Assembly: GCA_016870855.1 (NCBI GenBank)
Contig: VGAF01000056.1
Location: forward strand, 1 to 7,170
Length of the DNA stretch: 7,170 bases
From: Actinomycetota bacterium
GTDB lineage: Bacteria > Actinomycetota > Actinomycetes > Nanopelagicales > Nanopelagicaceae
Direction of reading: 5' to 3'
The notes beneath the pieces were generated by a model. That model did not search any database. It was given only the letters and a program-made list of their open reading frames with translations, and was not told the DNA's origin. Shown here in pieces: positions 1 through 6,054 of this stretch; positions within the stretch are counted from its first letter, which is position 1; each line of letters starts with the position of its first letter. The translations under genes and the position numbers were made by a program.

Positions 1-491
1 CGCTCGGCATCCTTTGCTGAATATCCAAGCGAAGTCAGGGCATCAATCAGCGAATCCCTCCATCGTCCACTTGTTGTCCCCTTTGACTTACCGGTGTTAT
101 AGCGCTCTCGCAGCTCCAAAATAATCCTTGAAGCGACTTTCTTTCCAATACCTGGAACCTGTTCAAGAGCTAATTGATCCCCACTTCCGATAAAGCTTTG
201 TAGCTCTTCTGGCGAAAAGGCATTTAACAATGAATGTGCAACCTTCGGGCCAATACCGGTGACGCCCTGTAATTCTTCAAAGAGGTTTCGGGCTGATGCG
301 TTTTTGTATCCGTAGAGTTTCCATGAATCTTCTCGGACCACAAGTGAGGTGAAGAGCTCAATCTCATCACCAGCTCTTGCCCTACTTGTGATTTCGGGGG
401 CCACATTTACTTCGTACCCCATCCCAGAAACACTTACAACAATCGAAGTAAGACGCACCTCTAGTATTCGACCTGAAATCTGAGCTATCAA
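1..491 (-). CDS. ruvA: Holliday junction branch-migration protein RuvA (3' end cut by window edge)
   Basis: RuvA forms the tetramer that binds four-way Holliday junctions and loads the RuvB motor for branch migration during recombinational repair. The visible 163 codons read as a clean RuvA: an N-terminal OB-fold (residues 1-62, beginning MIAQISGRI and including WKLYGY), then two helix-hairpin-helix DNA-binding motifs, GVTGIGPKVA at 76-85 and QVPGIGKKVA at 111-120. After a polar linker the RuvB-binding domain III begins (about 147 onward, SLIDALTSLGYSAKDAE) and is cut by the window edge; about 35-40 residues should be missing from a usual length near 200. The start is a TTG at 491-489, chosen because it restores the universal MIxxxxG beginning and has a GGAG Shine-Dalgarno six bases upstream. 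TTG overlaps the ruvC stop by four bases (TTGA), so translation is probably coupled to ruvC. RuvB is expected next, outside the window. Confidence 0.96.
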   Translation of the reverse strand, partial: MIAQISGRILEVRLTSIVVSVSGMGYEVNVAPEITSRARAGDEIELFTSLVVREDSWKLYGYKNASARNLFEELQGVTGIGPKVAHSLLNAFSPEELQSFIGSGDQLALEQVPGIGKKVASRIILELRERYNTGKSKGTTSGRWRDSLIDALTSLGYSAKDAE

Positions 492-1054
492 TTCCTACTC
501 CGACTTCTCCGCGAATTGGTTTCCTTTAGTTTTCCCAACCGGGCCCGCTCCTTCTTTGCTGCGCTTGCAAGCGCCTCTGAAGATGAACCGCGCCAATGAT
601 GGCAGATTGCTAGGGCGAGCGCATCGGTAGTGTCGACGGGTTTTGGCGCCTCTTTCAATCCAAGAATTTTGACAACCATTTGAGCCACTTGAGCTTTATC
701 CGCTCGACCAGATCCGGTTACTGCTGCCTTTACTTCGGTCGGTGTGTGAAGCGCGATTGGCAATCCACTCTTTGCCGCAAGCAGTAGCGCAACTCCGGCT
801 GCTTGGCCCGTGGCCATCGCAGTTCGGACATTGAGTTGAGAGAAGACTCTCTCTACGGCGATTGCATTTGGCGAGACCCGTTCAATCCAATCGCTAAGCG
901 CGGCGTCAAGAGACATGAGCCGTTCTTGAAGTGGGGCCTTTGAATCTGTTCGGATAATTCCAAAGTCGACTAAGCGCAGCTTCTTCCCAGATAAAGATTC
1001 AACTACGCCAATCCCACAGCGAGTGAACCCCGGGTCAATGCCTAGTACGCGCAT
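488..1054 (-). CDS. ruvC: Holliday junction resolvase RuvC
   Basis: RuvC is the dimeric, Mg2+-dependent endonuclease that cuts Holliday junctions symmetrically after RuvAB branch migration. The 188-residue product has the RNase H-like fold signature and all four acidic catalytic positions: D7 in GIDPG, E68 in IAVERVF, and D141 and D144 in VDTTDALALAICHH, matching E. coli D7, E66, D138 and D141. The N-terminus MRVLGIDPGFTRCGIGVV is typical, which supports the ATG at 1054. After the core (ending near residue 156) there is a tail of about 30 residues rich in Lys, Arg and Ser (ending SRRSRSRN) that E. coli RuvC (173 residues) lacks; actinobacterial RuvC is often longer. The gene lies 31 bases after yebC and overlaps ruvA by four bases. 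No strong Shine-Dalgarno is visible; a TAGG eight bases before the start is the best, and it is also part of a possible leaderless promoter. Confidence 0.97.
   Translation of the reverse strand: MRVLGIDPGFTRCGIGVVESLSGKKLRLVDFGIIRTDSKAPLQERLMSLDAALSDWIERVSPNAIAVERVFSQLNVRTAMATGQAAGVALLLAAKSGLPIALHTPTEVKAAVTGSGRADKAQVAQMVVKILGLKEAPKPVDTTDALALAICHHWRGSSSEALASAAKKERARLGKLKETNSRRSRSRN
498..501 (-). promoter_or_regulatory. Shine-Dalgarno for ruvA (GGAG), inside the end of ruvC
   Basis: On the minus strand GGAG sits six bases before the TTG at 491. A second partial match (AGGA) follows immediately. It supports the TTG as the real ruvA start and lies within the last codons of ruvC. Confidence 0.6.
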
Positions 1055-1060
1055 ACCGGA

Positions 1061-1066
1061 AGCCTA
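1061..1066 (-). promoter_or_regulatory. Candidate -10 element (TAGGCT) for a leaderless ruvC transcript
   Basis: In the 31-base gap between yebC and ruvC the minus strand reads TAGGCT followed by six bases (TCCGGT) and the ATG. This fits the actinobacterial -10 consensus TANNNT at -12 to -7 if transcription begins on the A of the ATG. No convincing -35 is seen (CTAGTT at the expected place). The AGG inside the hexamer could instead act as a weak ribosome-binding site, so this is a candidate only. Confidence 0.35.
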
Positions 1067-1085
1067 ATAATCCAAGGAGTTTGAA

Positions 1086-1847
1086 CTAGGCCAGGCTCGC
1101 CATTACCTCATCAGAAACATCGAAATTGCCGTAAACATTCTGGACATCTTCAAGATCTTCGATTGCATCAATCAATTCGAAGACAGATTTTGCGGTTTCT
1201 GCATCAACGCTTACAAAGACTGTGGGAAGGAATGAAATATCGGCTGACTCGTATTCGAGGCCGGCGCGCTTGAGCGCATCTCGCGCACTTGTGAGTTCGG
1301 TTGGTGACGTCACGACTTCGAAGTTCTCCCCCAAATCATTCACTTCTTGCGCTCCAGCATCAAGGACAACTTCTAGTAGATCATCTTCTGAGATTTCTCT
1401 TCCTATTTGCTGCTTCTTCACGAGCAAAACGCCCTTGCGATTAAACATATATGCGACTGAACCTGGATCTGCGATTGTGCCACGATTTCGAGTCACCGCT
1501 ACTCGCACATCTGAGGCCACTCGATTGCGATTATCGGAGAGGCATTCAATTAGAAATGCGACTCCTCCTGGTCCATAACCTTCATACATAATCGTTTCGT
1601 AGTTTGAGCCACCTGCTTCGGCACCGGAGGCGCGCTTAAGTGCTCGATCGATATTGTCGCTAGGTACTGAATTCTTCTTTGCCTTCGCGATGGCATCAAA
1701 GAGCGTTGGGTTACCGGCTGGATCTGCGCCACCATTTCTAGCTGCGACTTCGATCGCCTTGATGTGTTTGGCGAATGCCTTAGAGCGTTTCGAATCAATT
1801 AGGGCTTTCTTTCTTTTGATGGTTGCCCATTTGGAATGGCCGGACAT
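1086..1847 (-). CDS. yebC: YebC/TACO1 family protein
   Basis: This is a 253-residue cytoplasmic protein of the YebC/TACO1 family. Members have been described as transcriptional regulators (PmpR-like) and more recently as ribosome-associated factors that help translation through difficult stretches such as polyproline; which applies here cannot be read from sequence. The family hallmarks are all present: MSGHSKWATIKRKK at 1-14, the SKAFAKHIKAIEVAARNGG segment at about 22-40, VPSDNIDRAL at 61-70, and EGYGPGGVAFLIECLSDNRN at 89-108. Length is usual (240-255). The ATG at 1847 is preferred to a TTG three bases earlier because family proteins begin M-[SA]-GHSKW. Its A is shared with the pdxT stop (TGATG), indicating coupling to pdxT. 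YebC next to ruvC is a widely conserved neighbourhood. None of the products read here contains three prolines in a row, so there is no obvious local polyproline client. Confidence 0.96.
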   Translation of the reverse strand: MSGHSKWATIKRKKALIDSKRSKAFAKHIKAIEVAARNGGADPAGNPTLFDAIAKAKKNSVPSDNIDRALKRASGAEAGGSNYETIMYEGYGPGGVAFLIECLSDNRNRVASDVRVAVTRNRGTIADPGSVAYMFNRKGVLLVKKQQIGREISEDDLLEVVLDAGAQEVNDLGENFEVVTSPTELTSARDALKRAGLEYESADISFLPTVFVSVDAETAKSVFELIDAIEDLEDVQNVYGNFDVSDEVMASLA

Positions 1848-2443
1848 CAAACACCAACTCTTAAAGCGTTATTACAGATCGTCTCCACGAAATAGCGATG
1901 AATCCGATTATCTCTAGTGAGCTCTGGATGAAATGAAGTTGCCAATAAATTTCCACTTCGGACTGCTACCGGATGATTATCAATCTGGGCCAAGACCTCT
2001 ACGCCCTCACTGCACTCCTCAATCCAAGGTGCGCGAATGAAGATGGCGCGGAACTTCGGGCCAGTGATTCCCTTGAATTCGATATCACTTTCAAATGAAT
2101 CTACTTGGCGTCCAAATGCATTGCGTCGCGCAGTGACGTTAAGTCCGCCAAAGCTTTCTTGGCCAACAATTGCATCTAAGACGCGATCGGCTAAGAGAAT
2201 CAATCCAGCACAGGAGCCAAAAACCGGCATTCCCGCTTTTATCCGCTGCTGGATTCCATCAAATAAGTCGAAGGCTCTAGCCAATTTACTTATCGTGGTG
2301 GACTCTCCGCCGGGAATTACCAGCGCTTGTACGCTCTCAAGTTCACTTAGAGTTCGAACTTCGAGCGCTCCAACTCCGCAATCACTTAGCGCACTTATGT
2401 GCTCTCGTACATCGCCTTGGAGCGCTAGGACTCCAACAATCAC
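1847..2443 (-). CDS. pdxT: Pyridoxal 5'-phosphate synthase glutaminase subunit PdxT
   Basis: PdxT hydrolyses glutamine and channels ammonia to PdxS in the DXP-independent vitamin B6 pathway. The 198-residue product is a class I (triad) glutamine amidotransferase: it opens VGVLALQGDVREH, carries the oxyanion/substrate loop PGGEST at 44-49, the nucleophile C78 in FGSCAGLILLA, and the His/Glu pair H172 and E174 in SFHPELT. Also typical are ARRNAFGRQVDSFE at 105-118 and FIRAPWIE at 135-142. Length matches the family (about 190-200). The start is GTG at 2443, five bases after the pdxS stop; there is no strong Shine-Dalgarno (only a distant GGGG), so re-initiation by ribosomes finishing pdxS is likely. 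The stop overlaps the yebC ATG by one base. Cytoplasmic; acts as part of the 12+12 PdxS-PdxT complex. Confidence 0.97.
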   Translation of the reverse strand: MIVGVLALQGDVREHISALSDCGVGALEVRTLSELESVQALVIPGGESTTISKLARAFDLFDGIQQRIKAGMPVFGSCAGLILLADRVLDAIVGQESFGGLNVTARRNAFGRQVDSFESDIEFKGITGPKFRAIFIRAPWIEECSEGVEVLAQIDNHPVAVRSGNLLATSFHPELTRDNRIHRYFVETICNNALRVGV

Positions 2444-2448
2444 AGTCT

Positions 2449-3342
2449 TTACCAGCCCCGTTCAGCAAGACGATGCGGAACCGGAATATCAGCAACATTG
2501 ATGCCGACCATCGCTTCACCAAGACCGCGTGATTGCTCAGCTATAACCTTAGGATCGTTATAGAAGGTAACTGATTTAACAATTGCTGCAGCACGTTTAG
2601 CCGGATCACCACTCTTAAAGATTCCTGAACCAACGAAAACTCCATCAGCTCCAAGTTGCATCATCATCGCCGCATCGGCGGGAGTTGCAATACCGCCGGC
2701 TGTAAATAGGACGACTGGCAACTTTCCAGTTTGCGCTACCTCTTTAACTAAATCGTAAGGCGCCTGTAGATCCTTTGCGGCAACATATAACTCATCTTCG
2801 CGCATAGAGGTGAGTTTGCGAATCTCATCTGAGATCGAGCGCATATGGGTTGTTGCATTTGAGACATCGCCCGTTCCTGCTTCTCCTTTAGAGCGAATCA
2901 TTGCCGCGCCCTCATTTATTCGACGTAAAGCTTCACCGAGATTTGTGGCACCGCATACAAAGGGCACAGTGAAGTTCCACTTGTCGATGTGATGTGTGTA
3001 ATCCGCAGGAGTTAGAACTTCAGATTCATCGATGTAATCCACGCCAATCGCCTGGAGAATCTGCGCTTCAACAAAATGACCAATACGAGCCTTCGCCATA
3101 ACTGGAATCGAAACTGTTGCTTGAATCTCGGCAATCATGTCTGGGTCGGACATTCTTGCAACGCCACCTTGGGCACGGATGTCAGCCGGAACTCGCTCCA
3201 GCGCCATAACGGCAACCGCACCGGAATCTTCAGCGATCTTCGCCTGCTCAGAGTTGACGACATCCATAATTACGCCGCCCTTGAGCATCTCGGCCATTCC
3301 CCGCTTTACGCGCGATGTACCGGTTACATGAGTTTCAGCCAT
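2449..3342 (-). CDS. pdxS: Pyridoxal 5'-phosphate synthase lyase subunit PdxS
   Basis: PdxS condenses ribose 5-phosphate, glyceraldehyde 3-phosphate and ammonia (from PdxT) into pyridoxal 5'-phosphate. The 297-residue product is a full-length (beta/alpha)8 barrel of the PdxS/SNZ family. Catalytic residues are visible: D27 in GGVIMDVV, K84 in PVMAKARIGHF (first Schiff-base lysine) and K152 in IRSKGEAGTG (second lysine), each offset by three from B. subtilis D24, K81 and K149. The phosphate-binding segment FTAGGIATPADAA and GVFVGSGIFKS are intact. The start at ATG 3342 gives MAETHVTGTSRVKRGMAEML, close to other actinobacterial PdxS. It lies 42 bases after the DUF3048 gene, the longest gap in the window, with no Shine-Dalgarno but a TANNNT hexamer at -12 to -7, suggesting its own leaderless promoter. 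pdxT follows after five bases. Confidence 0.98.
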   Translation of the reverse strand: MAETHVTGTSRVKRGMAEMLKGGVIMDVVNSEQAKIAEDSGAVAVMALERVPADIRAQGGVARMSDPDMIAEIQATVSIPVMAKARIGHFVEAQILQAIGVDYIDESEVLTPADYTHHIDKWNFTVPFVCGATNLGEALRRINEGAAMIRSKGEAGTGDVSNATTHMRSISDEIRKLTSMREDELYVAAKDLQAPYDLVKEVAQTGKLPVVLFTAGGIATPADAAMMMQLGADGVFVGSGIFKSGDPAKRAAAIVKSVTFYNDPKVIAEQSRGLGEAMVGINVADIPVPHRLAERGW

Positions 3343-3348
3343 GGCCAG

Positions 3349-3354
3349 ATTCTA
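3349..3354 (-). promoter_or_regulatory. Candidate -10 element (TAGAAT) for a leaderless pdxS transcript
   Basis: The minus strand upstream of pdxS reads TAGAAT, then six bases (CTGGCC), then the ATG. This places a TANNNT hexamer at -12 to -7 with the A of the start codon as +1, the layout typical of leaderless promoters in mycobacteria and other actinobacteria. No ribosome-binding sequence lies within 15 bases of the start (nearest AGGA is over 20 bases away). The -35 position (CTCGCC) does not match a known consensus. Confidence 0.45.
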
Positions 3355-3384
3355 CTTAAATTTCCTAAAGGGGCGAGTTCGGCC

Positions 3385-4392
3385 CTATTTGCCGTTAGAT
3401 TCATTGACGACGGGATATGAAATCTCGGGCTCTTCATCGGTCAAGAATAACCAGACCTGGCCGGTCGCAAAGTTTGCTGGCTCTCCACTTTCTAAACTCC
3501 ATTCAGTTGGAGAAATCGCACTCTCTCGGCTCCAATTCACCGATGTAATCGTTCCATCTCTAAGTAAGAACGCCCTACCTGCGCCAATAACATTTGTCTT
3601 CGGGGTGACTCCCCCAAACTTATCGCCATACTCTGAAGGCTTTATCTCGGCGAGTTGAATAATTAGATTGTTGGAGCCAAGTTGTAAACCAGATTTCGCA
3701 AGATTGGGCGCGCCATCAAAGTTTAAGAGGAAACGTTGCTCGTCTTCATTCCATATCGCCTCATAAGATGCATTTGGCCAATTTACTTTGACTCGCAAAA
3801 CTGGTTTTGCTAGATCGCTTAATTCGCCATGGGTCCATCCCACCGTCTTCACGAGGTCAACACTTTCTGCTTTCTCTAAAAGAAGTGGGATCCGAACCAT
3901 CATTGCATATGGCGCAGTTCTCTCTTGATCATTGAAGTAGATAGATGGTGGATTGCGTTCAGCGCTTAAGTTCTCGAGATTTGCGGCCGCAATAACTGGG
4001 CGCAACTTGCTCTGGGCGCCGCTATACATAAAACCAACTCGGCCAAATTGGGCCAAAATGTCGATATCAGAAATTCGCGCCGATCGAACTGGGCCTACTT
4101 GCTCTGGATAGTTCGAACTATAGATTCCCATTAAACGAGTCAATCCGGCTTCGACCTGGGTGATGATTACAACGTCGGCCTTTTCGACTCCTTCTTGGGG
4201 ATGGGCTGCACGGGTATCATCAAATTTGACGGCTATCACTTTGCCATTGCTACCAACTTCGCCAGTAAGAATGTTCCGTTCTGGTTTTGGAGCGGACTCA
4301 ATAAATGGCAGGTTCTCTAACGAACAACTCGCAAGAGTTACTGCCGCTAAAAGTGAAAGAAGCCAAACTTTTAAAGATTTAAAGGACATCAT
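3385..4392 (-). CDS. DUF3048 (YerB-like) lipoprotein of unknown function
   Basis: A 335-residue predicted lipoprotein. The N-terminus MMSFKSLKVWLLSLLAAVTLASC is a lipoprotein signal: two lysines, a hydrophobic stretch and the lipobox LASC with the lipidated Cys at residue 23, so the mature protein would sit on the outer face of the membrane. The following domain resembles the DUF3048 N-terminal domain of B. subtilis YerB: KVIAVKFDD at 51-59, AHPQEG at 63-68, then the strongly conserved-looking VGPVRSARISDID at 99-111. The C-terminal part (GQVWLFLTDEEPEISYPV) fits the DUF3048 C-terminal domain. No catalytic function is established. An in-frame TTG at 4434 would give a longer product but would bury the signal peptide, so one of the tandem ATGs (4392 or 4389) is chosen; the start overlaps the upstream gene by 14 or 11 bases. 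Placement downstream of lipid-mannoside genes suggests an envelope role (inference). Confidence 0.82.
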   Translation of the reverse strand: MMSFKSLKVWLLSLLAAVTLASCSLENLPFIESAPKPERNILTGEVGSNGKVIAVKFDDTRAAHPQEGVEKADVVIITQVEAGLTRLMGIYSSNYPEQVGPVRSARISDIDILAQFGRVGFMYSGAQSKLRPVIAAANLENLSAERNPPSIYFNDQERTAPYAMMVRIPLLLEKAESVDLVKTVGWTHGELSDLAKPVLRVKVNWPNASYEAIWNEDEQRFLLNFDGAPNLAKSGLQLGSNNLIIQLAEIKPSEYGDKFGGVTPKTNVIGAGRAFLLRDGTITSVNWSRESAISPTEWSLESGEPANFATGQVWLFLTDEEPEISYPVVNESNGK

Positions 4393-4876
4393 CTTCAAAT
4401 GGGTATGTGACGGGCAGCGGCGCTCTTCCGGCAAGACGGAAGGCCCGGATTAAGAGTTTTTCACGACGTTTCTGAGTGGCAGTAACTGACTCTTGATGGA
4501 TCGCAATCGCCGTGCGTAAGCGGTCAGTGATCGAATCCAGCTCGCCAAAAACTTCTGGGTAAATCTCAGGTATATCGCTCTCCAGGCGCAACAGTTTTAG
4601 CGCTTCGGAAAGTCCACTCTCGGCTTCACTTCGCTCTGAAATTTCAGCCTCTCGAGCTTGATGGGCTGCTGAAGTTAGTAAGAGATTTGTCGCCGGGTCT
4701 ACCTCTTTCAGATGTGCGATTTCGCCGGCAAGTGCAGCGCGTCGTTGAAGAATTGAGTCGAGATTTGCCCATGACGTTTCTACGCGATGATGAAGTCGAT
4801 CCAACCTATTTGCCGAGAACGTTAGATACCAGATAAATATTAATATGGCTAATAGTCCGAGAATAAATCCACTCAA
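4379..4876 (-). CDS. Small membrane protein with LemA-like N-terminal region
   Basis: A 165-residue protein with one N-terminal membrane helix (about residues 4-20), followed by a charged, mainly helical cytoplasmic or peripheral segment. The juxtamembrane stretch NRLDRLHHRVETSWANLDSI (23-42) followed by LQRRAALAGEIAHL resembles LemA-family proteins (N-R-V-x-x-x-W-x-x-[IL]-D-x-x-L-x-R-R). The C-terminus has LIRAFRLAGRAPLPVTYPFEDD, which I recall from uncharacterised actinobacterial proteins encoded beside pimA. In M. tuberculosis the gene at this place (Rv2609c) is, from memory, a longer membrane protein with a NUDIX domain; no NUDIX box is present here. The start is TTG at 4876, supported by a strong Shine-Dalgarno and by a four-base TTGA overlap with the pimA stop. 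Function unknown; its strict linkage to pimA suggests a role at the membrane where phosphatidylinositol mannosides are made (inference). Confidence 0.8.
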   Translation of the reverse strand: MSGFILGLLAILIFIWYLTFSANRLDRLHHRVETSWANLDSILQRRAALAGEIAHLKEVDPATNLLLTSAAHQAREAEISERSEAESGLSEALKLLRLESDIPEIYPEVFGELDSITDRLRTAIAIHQESVTATQKRREKLLIRAFRLAGRAPLPVTYPFEDDVL

Positions 4877-6054
4877 CTTAGATCACCTTTATCTTCTCGA
4901 TTCAAAAAGCGTAGCCATGTCCGTGGTTCTGATCCAACTGTAACTTTCTCGGCTTCGCCTTTGGCATGTAGGTAAACGTTCATAATTTCGGGTCCGACTG
5001 CATTCCAATCAAATCTCATCGCTCCCCTCGCGGCTTCTTCTCGAAGCGCAGCTAGTGCTTTTGGTTCCTTTGCAATCTTAATAATCTGCTTGGCAAGATC
5101 AATTGCATCGCCATTTGTAAATGTAAGGCCGTATCTTCCCTCTCCAAGTACGTTTTCAAAGGCCGGGAGATCACTTGCGACTATTGCAGTTCCGGCGGCC
5201 ATAGCTTCGGCGAGAATAATTCCAAAGGATTCGCCTCCAGTATTTGGCGCTACATAAAGATCGACTGATTTTAGAAAACTCGCTTTCTCTTCTTCGCTAA
5301 GTCGACCAAGGAAAACAATTCGATGTCGAAGATTTGGATTTAGCGACTGCATTACCTCCAAACCCTCCCCTGGTCCTGCGATCAAAATTCGAAGATTGGG
5401 AATAGCTCGAGTCAGATTTGGAACCGCTTCCATCAGAACGCTTAATCCCTTACGGGGCTCGGAGAATCGCCCCAGGAATCCGATAGTGAACTCCCGCTTC
5501 CATTCGGGATTTACCTTTGCTGAGGCGAAGAAAGAGGTATCAATTCCATTGGGAATCACCACAGCATCGGTATCTAGATGAATAGTGAGAGTCTCGCGGG
5601 CGATCTCGCTAACTGCAATTCGCGCTCTTAACTTCTCGATTACCGGTTCCAGCAATGGCGCGATAGCAAATGCAACTTTCTGTCGCGGAGCGGCTACATG
5701 GAATGTGCCTACCATCGGTCCTTCAGCAATCGAGCAAGCCAGAAGTGAGAGCGATGGAATTGCCGGTTCATGAAGATGCATGACATCAAATTCATTTCGG
5801 GCAATCCATTGACGAACTCTGGTGGCGGCTACCGGTCCAAAGAGAACGCGCGCGACTGCTCCGTTATATGGAATTGCAACCGGCCGACCCGCCGAGACTA
5901 CGAAATCCTCGTTTATTGCAATCTCATCGAGGGCCGGCGCAAGGACTGATACTTCGTGGCCCTCGTTTAGAAAATGATGCGCTAAATCTTTTACATGTGC
6001 TTGTACTCCGCCGGGAACATCCCAGGCGTACGGCGAGACCATTCCGATTTTCAA
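4873..6054 (-). CDS. pimA: PimA-like GDP-mannose:phosphatidylinositol alpha-mannosyltransferase (GT4)
   Basis: PimA transfers mannose from GDP-mannose to the inositol 2-position of phosphatidylinositol at the cytoplasmic membrane face, the first step of PIM synthesis. The 393-residue product is a GT-B, family GT4 enzyme. Visible motifs: the N-terminal loop SPYAWDVPGGVQAHV (7-21), HLHEP at 93-97, GTFH at 116-119, then in the C-terminal nucleotide-sugar domain GFLGRFSEPRKG (R196, K202), and the EX7E motif from E275 to E283 in GESFGIILAE. R196, K202 and the first Glu correspond closely to residues described for mycobacterial PimA. Length is near the mycobacterial 375-390. The TTG at 6054 is chosen over an ATG four codons later because the first beta strand (KIGMVSPY) needs it; it overlaps the patA stop (TTGA). 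Placement between patA and the membrane protein gene strengthens PimA over other GT4 enzymes, although the sugar specificity is inferred. Confidence 0.88.
   Translation of the reverse strand: MKIGMVSPYAWDVPGGVQAHVKDLAHHFLNEGHEVSVLAPALDEIAINEDFVVSAGRPVAIPYNGAVARVLFGPVAATRVRQWIARNEFDVMHLHEPAIPSLSLLACSIAEGPMVGTFHVAAPRQKVAFAIAPLLEPVIEKLRARIAVSEIARETLTIHLDTDAVVIPNGIDTSFFASAKVNPEWKREFTIGFLGRFSEPRKGLSVLMEAVPNLTRAIPNLRILIAGPGEGLEVMQSLNPNLRHRIVFLGRLSEEEKASFLKSVDLYVAPNTGGESFGIILAEAMAAGTAIVASDLPAFENVLGEGRYGLTFTNGDAIDLAKQIIKIAKEPKALAALREEAARGAMRFDWNAVGPEIMNVYLHAKGEAEKVTVGSEPRTWLRFLNREDKGDLS
4882..4890 (-). promoter_or_regulatory. Strong Shine-Dalgarno (AAAGGTGAT) for the LemA-like gene
   Basis: On the minus strand AAAGGTGAT lies five bases before the TTG at 4876 (nine bases counted from AGG) and matches the anti-Shine-Dalgarno end of 16S rRNA well. 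It is the clearest ribosome-binding site in the window and decides in favour of the TTG start. It lies within the last codons of the pimA-like gene. Confidence 0.7.

Noticed and set aside
224..406. Minus-strand 60-codon frame
   Set aside because: It overlaps ruvA in another frame; the ruvA frame gives a complete OB-fold and both helix-hairpin-helix motifs.
1848..1850. TTG one codon upstream of the yebC ATG as the start
   Set aside because: Family proteins begin M-[SA]-GHSKW, which fits the ATG at 1847; the TTG would add one residue without a better ribosome-binding site.
1222..1917. Plus-strand open frames of 118 and 87 codons
   Set aside because: Both are antisense to yebC (the second runs into pdxT); no family resemblance, and the minus-strand YebC is intact with all hallmark motifs.
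2037..2501. Plus-strand open frame of 154 codons
   Set aside because: It lies opposite pdxT and the end of pdxS, shows no recognisable domain and has the composition of a complementary-strand shadow; the minus-strand genes explain the sequence fully.
3370..3385. Possible terminator hairpin between the DUF3048 gene and pdxS
   Set aside because: The minus strand has GGGC and GCCC separated by seven bases, only a 4-bp stem, followed by CTTTAGG rather than a T run; too weak to call an intrinsic terminator.
4379..4876. NUDIX domain in or next to the membrane protein gene
   Set aside because: No GX5EX7REUXEEXGU-like motif is visible in the product or in the adjoining DUF3048 reading frame, so neither a fusion nor a frameshifted NUDIX remnant is supported.
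6040..6042. In-frame ATG four codons into the pimA-like gene as the start
   Set aside because: It would remove KIG from the first beta strand, which is conserved in PimA proteins, and would lose the TTGA coupling with patA.
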